5,190 nt of DNA from positions 1 to 5,190 of the forward strand of contig CAJBVC010000025.1 in NCBI GenBank assembly GCA_903958915.1, written 5' to 3'. Positions 1 to 5,190 of the stretch are shown in pieces. A model generated the notes under the pieces. That model did no database searches. It worked only from the letters and a program-made list of their open reading frames with translations, and had not been told where the DNA came from. Each line of letters starts with the position of its first letter. Within the stretch, counting starts at the first letter, position 1. The DNA comes from an uncultured beta proteobacterium (lineage in GTDB: Bacteria > Pseudomonadota > Gammaproteobacteria > Burkholderiales > Burkholderiaceae_C). The position numbers and the translations under genes are program-made.

Positions 1-2
1 CA

Positions 3-1586
3 GCCGACATCACCAAAGAAGCGGCGGCACCGGAACTATTCTCAATGTCCGACGCGTTGGAACGCCACCAGTTGAAAGACGGGAAACGTCTTTGGATCAG
101 GCTTCGCCTGCAGCGCGCACCGCAAAGCGAAGACACCTGGACCCTCAATGAGCCGCTGCCGACACTGGACCTGGTCAATCATTACCAGCGCGATAGCCGC
201 GGCCATTGGTCCCGTCAATCCAATGGCGACGTTCTAGCTCAGGTGGACTGGAGTCGCCATGGCTTGTATCCCGAGTTTTCTCTGGATCTTCCCGAAGGCG
301 TGACCAAGGAAATTTATCTGGAAGTACAGAACTTCAAGCACACGAGCGTGCCCATTCGGCTCGCCCCCAGCCACGCCCGCGAGTCGCAAAGACAGCTGGA
401 AGCGACCAACCTGGGACTCATGTTGGGCGCGCTGCTGACACTCGTGTTGTTGTCAACATTGCGCTATGTCGAACACCGCGATCGGTCCGATGCACTGGCT
501 GCGTTTTACGGTCTTGCCATTGCCTTGACGATCGCCCAGATCAACGGCGTGCTGAACTTGCACCTGTGGCGCTATTTGCCAGAATGGGCTGACTGGGCCA
601 ACAGCATTTTGCCCGTGATAACCATTGGTTTGGCACTGCTGTTTGTGCGCCAGTTGTATGAACTCTCTACCCGTTACGATCGTTACCACGCGTTTCTCAA
701 AATCGTCGGCTGGGCCACTATCGCATCCACACTGCTGTTTGCCGTGGTCGACAGGTCGGTGGCAGACATCCTGTGCGCAGGCTTCATGTTCGCGGCCACA
801 ACGGTGGGCTTGGCTGCCACGATTCTTGCCTGGCGCGGTGGGTCGCCGATTGGACTCTGGCTGGTTGCAGCGTATCTCCCCCAATTTCTGGGTCTGCTAC
901 GTCTGATTTCAGAGTCCGCCGGGTTGGTGCAAACCTTCTGGCAAATGCGCTACATGACGTCCCTTTCGGTCGCCATAGCAGTTCCGATTCTTGTGTATTC
1001 GCTGGGCCGCGTCACCCATGACCGAAAACAGTTGCGGCTCAGAGCAGACCAACTGGCCACGCAGGATGCATTGACCGGACTGTTGAGTCGGCCACAGTTC
1101 CAAATTCAGCTCAATGCCGCTTATCACCGTGTGATGAACCAGCGCGAACCGGTGGCATTGGTGCTTGTGACCATTCGCAACCACCAGCACATTCTGGACG
1201 CGCTCGGGCCGGCCGTTGGTGAGCAGTGCGTGTTGCGGGGGGTCGTGAAATTGCAGCGAATTCTGCGTGACATTGACCCGGCCGGCCGTACAGGTGTTGC
1301 CCAGTTCGGCCTCTTGCTGGAAGGTGTTTCATCTCGCCAGAAAGTCAGTGAGCGCATGGTCAAGCTGATCGGCTCCGGACTGATTCCCCTGGCCGGACTC
1401 AAACCCGAAGTCACTCTGCATTTTCAGGCGGCGTGTGTATTGCTGCACGAGAACCCGTTGGCGCCCGATGTTGTATTGCAAGCGCTCGAAGGGCTGCTGG
1501 AAAAGATGGGGACGCGCACGCGTCGTCCCATTCGATTCCTCGAGCCGCAAGATACGCAAGCGGCTGAATTGGACTCTGATCAGTAG
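3..1586 (+). CDS. 7TMR-DISM membrane sensor with degenerate GGDEF domain (5' partial)
   Basis: Probable inner-membrane signal receptor. The frame is open to the left window edge, and the 14 residues before the ATG at 45 continue the sensor domain, so that ATG is internal; the true start and signal peptide lie upstream. Numbering from the ATG at 45: residues 1-110 resemble the periplasmic 7TMR-DISMED2 domain; about 120-325 form seven hydrophobic helices (near 121-140, 149-170, 184-204, 218-236, 241-262, 267-287, 305-322); 330-500 is a full-length GGDEF-like domain opening with D341-A-L-T-G-L-L-S-R. The catalytic signature is G417-V-A-Q-F421 instead of GGDEF, and the usual DxD-FK and GD positions read T376-I-R378, H380-Q381 and G392-E393, so diguanylate cyclase activity is unlikely. 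An RxxD motif, R408-D-I-D411, sits five residues before G417, as in the inhibitory c-di-GMP site of active cyclases. There is no EAL domain. A c-di-GMP-binding receptor is inferred; ligand and output are unknown. Confidence 0.9.
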   Translation, partial: ADITKEAAAPELFSMSDALERHQLKDGKRLWIRLRLQRAPQSEDTWTLNEPLPTLDLVNHYQRDSRGHWSRQSNGDVLAQVDWSRHGLYPEFSLDLPEGVTKEIYLEVQNFKHTSVPIRLAPSHARESQRQLEATNLGLMLGALLTLVLLSTLRYVEHRDRSDALAAFYGLAIALTIAQINGVLNLHLWRYLPEWADWANSILPVITIGLALLFVRQLYELSTRYDRYHAFLKIVGWATIASTLLFAVVDRSVADILCAGFMFAATTVGLAATILAWRGGSPIGLWLVAAYLPQFLGLLRLISESAGLVQTFWQMRYMTSLSVAIAVPILVYSLGRVTHDRKQLRLRADQLATQDALTGLLSRPQFQIQLNAAYHRVMNQREPVALVLVTIRNHQHILDALGPAVGEQCVLRGVVKLQRILRDIDPAGRTGVAQFGLLLEGVSSRQKVSERMVKLIGSGLIPLAGLKPEVTLHFQAACVLLHENPLAPDVVLQALEGLLEKMGTRTRRPIRFLEPQDTQAAELDSDQ

Positions 1587-1628
1587 CTGCGTTCGCCACC
1601 GGGCGCAGTAGGTTTAAGGGGAGCCTTC

Positions 1629-1634
1629 TACAAT
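1629..1634 (+). promoter_or_regulatory. Possible -10 box for a leaderless hydroxylase transcript
   Basis: TACAAT differs from the sigma-70 -10 consensus TATAAT by one base and ends six bases before the ATG at 1641, so transcription would start at or very near the start codon. The bases where a Shine-Dalgarno sequence should lie (about 1628-1636) contain none; the purine-rich AAGGGGAG at 1616-1623 is too far upstream. I find no good -35 hexamer at 16-18 bases spacing (CAGTAG region), so the promoter call is tentative. Confidence 0.42.
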
Positions 1635-1640
1635 CCGCGC

Positions 1641-2783
1641 ATGGCGAAGAATTTTGATATCTGTATCCGTGGTGCCGGCATAGTGGGGCTGTCGCTGGCA
1701 CTGCACCTTGCCGCAAAGCAGTTGCGCGTTGCGCTGGTCGCTGACGAGACACCGGCCACGAGCGACGTGCGGGCTTATGCCCTCAACCTGGTGTCGCGCG
1801 AACTGCTGGAGAGCGTTCGCTGCTGGCCTGACGATGAACATGCAACAGCCGTCCTGTCCATGCAGGTGCAAACCGCCGACGGGGGTTACGTTGCGTTTTC
1901 CGCAACCGAGCAGGGCGCGCCGGCGTTGAACTGGATCGTCGATGTACCCGTGCTGGAGTCCCGCCTGCGCGAGGCCGTACGTTTTCAGCCGCTGATTGAG
2001 GTTGTTGATGCACCACGGGATGCCACGCTGACGATTGTCTGCGAAGGCCGTGCGAGCCGCTCGCGTGAAGAGTTTGGCGTCGACTGGGAGGCCACGCCCT
2101 ATGGTCAGAGTGCGCTCGCCACGCGCATCCATTGCAGCAAAACCCATGAACAGGTGGCGCTGCAGTGGTTCGACCGGGGTGAGATTCTTGCCTTCTTGCC
2201 ATTGGACGGCCCTCAGGGGAGCCAATGCGCGGTAGTCTGGTCGGTGAGTCCAGCCAGAGCGCAACAATTGCAATCAGCGCCCGACGCAGAGTTTTGCCAA
2301 CATCTTGAAACTGCCAGCCATGGCCGCATGGGCAGCATCACACTGGCTGGCGTGCGCAACGTCTGGCCGCTGCAGCAAGCGCAAGCCAAGCGCTGGATTG
2401 GCGCTTCGGATAAGGGCAGTTGGGTTCTGGCTGGGGATGCTGCCCACAATATGCATCCACTCGCCGGTCAGGGACTCAATGTGGGCTTGGCGGATGTCAT
2501 GGAATTGGTCCGCGTACTGACCACCAAAACCAGTTGGCGCGAGCTCGACGATCACCGACTGCTGCGCCAGTACGAGCGTGCGCGCAAGGCCGAATTTGCC
2601 CTGATGGGACAGGCCAACGACGCACTGCAGCAACTTTTCACCCAGGACCATCCCGGTCTTCGCGCCTTGCGCAATTGGGGAATGAACCAATTTGAACGCA
2701 GCGGATCCATCAAACACTGGGTGGCCCGTCGTGCCATGGGCGCCTCCTCCTCACAACCTCCCCATCGGAAAGCTTCCTCATGA
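1641..2783 (+). CDS. FAD-dependent hydroxylase, UbiH/UbiF/VisC/COQ6 family
   Basis: Flavoprotein monooxygenase of 380 aa, a normal length for the family. Members hydroxylate the aromatic ring of ubiquinone precursors using FAD, NAD(P)H and oxygen at the cytoplasmic side of the membrane. Visible motifs: an N-terminal Rossmann fold with dinucleotide-binding G11-A-G-I-V-G16 after a beta strand (FDICIR); D42-V-R-A-Y-A-L-N49, matching the conserved arginine-containing stretch after the first fold; C134-E135-G136 where the family usually has a DG pair, followed by R-A-S-R; and the second FAD motif G265-D266-A-A-H with P273-L-A-G-Q-G-L-N280, diagnostic of UbiH/COQ6 proteins. The C-terminal helices carry the usual Y-E-R-A-R-K segment. 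Which ring position it hydroxylates cannot be told from sequence alone, so no symbol is given. The ATG at 1641 starts just before the Rossmann strand, as expected. It overlaps the DsbC-type gene by four bases. Confidence 0.95.
   Translation: MAKNFDICIRGAGIVGLSLALHLAAKQLRVALVADETPATSDVRAYALNLVSRELLESVRCWPDDEHATAVLSMQVQTADGGYVAFSATEQGAPALNWIVDVPVLESRLREAVRFQPLIEVVDAPRDATLTIVCEGRASRSREEFGVDWEATPYGQSALATRIHCSKTHEQVALQWFDRGEILAFLPLDGPQGSQCAVVWSVSPARAQQLQSAPDAEFCQHLETASHGRMGSITLAGVRNVWPLQQAQAKRWIGASDKGSWVLAGDAAHNMHPLAGQGLNVGLADVMELVRVLTTKTSWRELDDHRLLRQYERARKAEFALMGQANDALQQLFTQDHPGLRALRNWGMNQFERSGSIKHWVARRAMGASSSQPPHRKASS
2767..2772 (+). promoter_or_regulatory. Weak ribosome binding site for the DsbC-type gene
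   Basis: GGAAAG lies seven bases before the ATG at 2780, inside the end of the hydroxylase coding sequence. It is a weak Shine-Dalgarno match. With the ATGA stop/start overlap, translation is probably helped by ribosomes finishing the hydroxylase. Confidence 0.4.
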
Positions 2784-3505
2784 AATTGCGTGCCCCATTT
2801 GCTTCACTTGCTGTCGTTTTGACCCTTTGGGCATCCGGTAGCCTTGCCCAGGAAGCTGCCATCCGAAAGAACCTTGCCGAGCGCGTGCCGCAACTCAAGT
2901 CCATTGACGAGGTAAACAAGTCAGTCATTCCAGGTCTTTATGAAATTCGGGTCAACGGGACCGACATCTATTACACCGACGCGCAGGCCAACTACCTCTT
3001 TCAGGGGTCGCTGATCGACACCAAGGCGCGCCGCAACCTGACGGAAGAGCGGGTCGAGAAACTCACCGCCATCCAGTTCGACGCATTGCCGTTCAAAGAC
3101 GCGTTCACCATGGTGCGGGGTAACGGCAGTCGCAAACTGGCCGTGTTCGAGGATCCGAATTGCGGCTACTGCAAGCGCTTCGAGCGCGATCTCCAGAAAA
3201 TCGAGAACGTGACGGTCTACATGTTCCTCTACCCCATACTTGGGCCAGATTCGGTTGAAAAGTCCAAAGGTATCTGGTGCGCGCCAGACCGCGCCAAGAC
3301 CTGGCTGGACTGGATGGTGCGTGACCAACCCGTGGCCGCTGCAGCAAGTACATGCGACTCGACAGCGCTGACACGCAACGTGGACTTGGGTCGCAAGCAC
3401 AAGGTTGATGGAACCCCCACGCTCATTTTCAGCAATGGTCTTCGGGTCCCTGGAGCCATCGACGCCAAACAGATCGAATCGCATCTTTCGGCCATCAAGG
3501 GCTAG
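2780..3505 (+). CDS. DsbC-type periplasmic thiol:disulfide isomerase
   Basis: Protein of 241 aa with the DsbC/DsbG layout. Residues 1-23 are a signal peptide (K3, R4, then a hydrophobic core) with a plausible cleavage S-L-A23|Q24. Residues about 24-85 correspond to the N-terminal dimerisation domain, including the Y-x-V/I-x-G-T-D-I-x-Y-T-D region near 54-67. A linker helix leads into a thioredoxin-fold domain from about 115, with active site C128-G-Y-C131 in the context F-E-D-P-N-C-G-Y-C and the cis-proline loop G211-T-P213-T. CGYC is the classical DsbC active-site sequence. C167 and C192 probably form the second, structural disulfide known from DsbC. The expected role is shuffling wrong disulfides in exported proteins, kept reduced by a DsbD-type membrane protein not present here. 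The start overlaps the upstream stop as ATGA, indicating cotranscription and coupled translation. DsbG is less likely because of the CGYC motif. Confidence 0.94.
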   Translation: MKLRAPFASLAVVLTLWASGSLAQEAAIRKNLAERVPQLKSIDEVNKSVIPGLYEIRVNGTDIYYTDAQANYLFQGSLIDTKARRNLTEERVEKLTAIQFDALPFKDAFTMVRGNGSRKLAVFEDPNCGYCKRFERDLQKIENVTVYMFLYPILGPDSVEKSKGIWCAPDRAKTWLDWMVRDQPVAAAASTCDSTALTRNVDLGRKHKVDGTPTLIFSNGLRVPGAIDAKQIESHLSAIKG

Positions 3506-3538
3506 CCGACGCATCCGTTGGCACCCGTCCGACCGCTG

Positions 3539-3582
3539 CAATTTCGATAGCTGCTTACGCTTTATCCATGGGCGTTTCGGCC
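3539..3582 (+). repeat. Possible Comamonadaceae-type dispersed intergenic repeat
   Basis: The segment beginning CAATTTCGATAGCTGCTTAC and continuing through CGCTTTATCCATGGGCG to GGCC closely resembles, from memory, a short palindromic element found between genes in many Comamonadaceae chromosomes (AATTTGATAGCTGCT...CGC...GCGCT-GAGGCC type). Only one copy is in this window, so repetition cannot be shown here. It folds into the hairpin described for the terminator entry. Confidence 0.4.
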
Positions 3583-3593
3583 ACTTTTCTTTT
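3550..3593 (+). terminator. Imperfect hairpin with T-rich tail after the DsbC-type gene
   Basis: Pairings read by eye: 3550-3553 (GCTG) with 3578-3581 (CGGC, one G-U), a small internal loop, then 3557-3562 (ACGCTT) with 3570-3575 (GGGCGT, two G-U), closing a 7-base loop TATCCAT. A T-rich run, TTTTCTTTT at 3585-3593, follows three bases after the stem. This fits a modest Rho-independent terminator ending the hydroxylase/DsbC-type operon. The internal loop and G-U pairs weaken it, and no folding energy was computed. Confidence 0.45.
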
Positions 3594-3598
3594 AAATC

Positions 3599-5190
3599 AT
3601 GTCTACCGTCCATTACCGCGTCGACCCGGCCGACCTCCAGGCCCACCTGTTTAGCGTCACGCTTACGGTGGGAAAACCAGCAGCGATGCAACGGCTCACT
3701 CTGCCCGTCTGGATTCCCGGCAGCTATCTGGTGCGCGAGTTCTCAAAACATCTGCAAAATCCGCAGGCCACACAGGACGGCAATCCAGTGCCCCTGCGCC
3801 AGCTGGACAAACACCAGTGGGAAGTAACTTCGAGGCCAGGCCAGAGCCTTACTGTGACCTACCAGGTGTACGCCTACGATAACTCGGTGCGTACTGCCTG
3901 GCTTGATACCCAGCGCGGTTTTTTCAACGGCACCAGCCTGTGTTTGCGGGTCGACGGCCAAGAACAAGCCGTTCACACGCTGGAAGTCATCACTTCTGCA
4001 CAAACTGCCCATTGGTCAGTCGCCACAGGCGCCCGCGCACTGAAAGTTGACGGGAAGGGTTTTGGCTCCTACCAATACGCCAAATACGATGAATTGGTCG
4101 ACTGCCCGGTTGAAATGGGCGATTTCTGGAGCGGCACATTCAAGGCGTGTGGCGTGCCACATCGCTTTGTCGTCGCGGGTGCCCCGCCGTCCTTTGACGG
4201 CGACCGGTTATTGGCAGACACCCAAAAGATCTGTGAGGCGGAAATTCGCTTTTGGCACGGCAAAGGCAAACCGCCGTACACCCACTACGTCTTTATGCTC
4301 AATGCGGTCCACGATGGTTACGGTGGCCTGGAACACTGCAATTCCACTGCGTTGATCTGCCCTCGCAAAGACTTGCCGCGCCTGCCCGATGGAGTGCCTG
4401 ACAGATCGGCACCTGCAAAGCCCAATGAAGGGTACACACGGTTGCTGGGGTTGATCAGCCATGAATACTTCCACACCTGGAACGTCAAACGCCTGCGCCC
4501 CGCGGAACTCGCACGCTATGACTACACCGGTGAGAATTACACCGAGCTGTTGTGGTTCTTTGAAGGGTTTACGAGTTATTACGATGACGTTTTCCTGGTG
4601 CGATCCAAGCGCATTGACCACGAAACCTACCTGGGCCTGCTCTCCAAAACCATTAACCAGGTCAACCAGACGCCCGGGCGCCTGGTACAGACCGTGGCTC
4701 AGGCCAGCTTCGATGCCTGGGTCAAGTACTACCGTCAAGACGAAAACACCCCGAATGCCACCATCAGCTACTACACCAAGGGTTCACTGATTGCCTTGTG
4801 CCTGGACCTGACGTTACGCCTGGAGGGTCGCACATCCCTGGACGCTGTCATGGTGGCACTCTGGAAACGTTGCAACGGCGGACCGATGGCGCAAAGCGAT
4901 CTTGCCGATGTAGTGCAACAGTTGGCTGGCCGCTCGTTCGCTACGGAATTGAAACGCTGGGTGCACAGCACGGCGGAGTTGCCGGTGCTTCAGTTACTCG
5001 CAAAGCACGGAATTGCAGTGCAGACGGAGCCAGACACGATGGCGATGCGACTGGGATTGCGGGTCAAGGATGGCCCTGGGGTGCACATCCAGCAAGTCAT
5101 GCGCGGTGGCGCAGCCGAACTCGCAGGGTTTGCCAGTGGCGACGAGTGGATTGCGGTAGAGGTTTCCACCAAGTCGGTGGTCCAGACCTG
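3599..5190 (+). CDS. M61-family metallopeptidase with PDZ domain (3' partial)
   Basis: The frame is open for 530 codons and runs off the window; family members are around 600 aa, so roughly 70-100 residues with the rest of the PDZ domain are missing. M61 enzymes (prototype: Sphingomonas glycyl aminopeptidase) are zinc-dependent peptidases related to M1. Residues about 3-170 match the beta-rich M61 N-terminal domain, including W-I-P-G-S-Y-L-V-R-E-F. The catalytic domain shows G242-G-L-E-H246, the zinc motif H288-E-Y-F-H292 followed by T-W-N, and E322 in W-F-F-E-G-F-T-S-Y-Y as probable third zinc ligand. From about residue 484 (L-G-L-R, then a V-x-x-G-G-A-A stretch) a PDZ domain begins. No signal peptide is visible, suggesting a cytoplasmic enzyme; physiological substrates are unknown. 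TAA at 3593-3595 is in frame, only ATC separates it from the ATG, and the N-terminal domain begins immediately, so the start is firm. No Shine-Dalgarno sequence precedes it. Confidence 0.95.
   Translation, partial: MSTVHYRVDPADLQAHLFSVTLTVGKPAAMQRLTLPVWIPGSYLVREFSKHLQNPQATQDGNPVPLRQLDKHQWEVTSRPGQSLTVTYQVYAYDNSVRTAWLDTQRGFFNGTSLCLRVDGQEQAVHTLEVITSAQTAHWSVATGARALKVDGKGFGSYQYAKYDELVDCPVEMGDFWSGTFKACGVPHRFVVAGAPPSFDGDRLLADTQKICEAEIRFWHGKGKPPYTHYVFMLNAVHDGYGGLEHCNSTALICPRKDLPRLPDGVPDRSAPAKPNEGYTRLLGLISHEYFHTWNVKRLRPAELARYDYTGENYTELLWFFEGFTSYYDDVFLVRSKRIDHETYLGLLSKTINQVNQTPGRLVQTVAQASFDAWVKYYRQDENTPNATISYYTKGSLIALCLDLTLRLEGRTSLDAVMVALWKRCNGGPMAQSDLADVVQQLAGRSFATELKRWVHSTAELPVLQLLAKHGIAVQTEPDTMAMRLGLRVKDGPGVHIQQVMRGGAAELAGFASGDEWIAVEVSTKSVVQT

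Noticed and set aside
45..47. ATG at 45 as the real start of the sensor gene
   Set aside because: The frame is open to the window edge, the upstream codons continue the sensor domain, there is no ribosome binding site before it, and a periplasmic domain needs a signal peptide that would otherwise be missing.
1587..1618. CTGCG / CGCAG inverted repeat after the sensor gene as a terminator
   Set aside because: The stem is only about five pairs with a 12-base loop (or seven pairs with a bulge) and no T-run follows, so it is too weak to call.
1614..2273. 219-codon open frame on the minus strand opposite the hydroxylase
   Set aside because: Its product has no recognisable motif and it is wholly antisense to a gene with intact family motifs, so it is treated as a shadow frame.
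2364..3348. Identical 16-base stretch TGGCCGCTGCAGCAAG at 2364-2379 and 3333-3348
   Set aside because: The two copies are in different reading frames of unrelated coding sequence (W-P-L-Q-Q versus V-A-A-A-A-S) with no shared flanks; chance in codon-biased DNA is the simplest explanation.
2921..3691. 256-codon open frame on the minus strand across the DsbC-type gene and start of the M61 gene
   Set aside because: It lies antisense to two clearly recognised genes, shows no recognisable domain or signal, and spans the intergenic hairpin. Long antisense frames are common in GC-rich coding DNA.
4208..4738. 176-codon open frame on the minus strand opposite the M61 catalytic domain
   Set aside because: It overlaps the HExxH and FEGF coding region of the peptidase and has no domain features of its own.

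Overview
The window looks like chromosome of a betaproteobacterium, most likely Burkholderiales and probably Comamonadaceae. This rests on moderately high GC, the protein sequences, the order FAD-hydroxylase / DsbC-type protein / M61 peptidase (which I recall from Comamonadaceae genomes), and a short intergenic element resembling a repeat I recall from that family. None of this was searched. All four genes read on the + strand and fill nearly the whole window. I see no tRNA, rRNA, CRISPR array, insertion sequence or phage gene.

Layout. (1) Bases 3-1586 hold the 3' part of a membrane sensor: a periplasmic DISM-type sensing domain, a seven-helix membrane domain and a C-terminal GGDEF-like domain. 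The first codons lie upstream of the window. (2) A 54-base gap contains a -10-like box placed so that the next mRNA could begin at its own start codon. (3) Bases 1641-2783 encode an FAD-dependent hydroxylase of the UbiH/UbiF/VisC/COQ6 family (ubiquinone biosynthesis). (4) Bases 2780-3505 encode a periplasmic DsbC-type disulfide isomerase that overlaps the hydroxylase by ATGA, so the two are very probably one operon. (5) A 93-base gap holds an imperfect hairpin with a T-rich tail, possibly a copy of a dispersed repeat that serves as a terminator. (6) Bases 3599-5190 encode an M61-family metallopeptidase with an HExxH zinc site and the beginning of a PDZ domain, cut by the window end.

How they fit together. 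The hydroxylase and DsbC-type protein are cotranscribed by position. One contributes to the quinone pool and the other works on periplasmic disulfides; a functional link through quinone-dependent thiol oxidation is possible but is only inference. The sensor and the peptidase look like separate transcription units.

The most notable observation is in the sensor. Its GGDEF domain is full length, but the signature is G-V-A-Q-F and the other metal and substrate positions are also replaced, while an RxxD inhibitory-site motif remains at exactly the canonical spacing. That pattern suggests a catalytically dead domain that may bind cyclic di-GMP rather than make it. Apart from this the window is ordinary housekeeping sequence; I found no convincing new multi-gene system.
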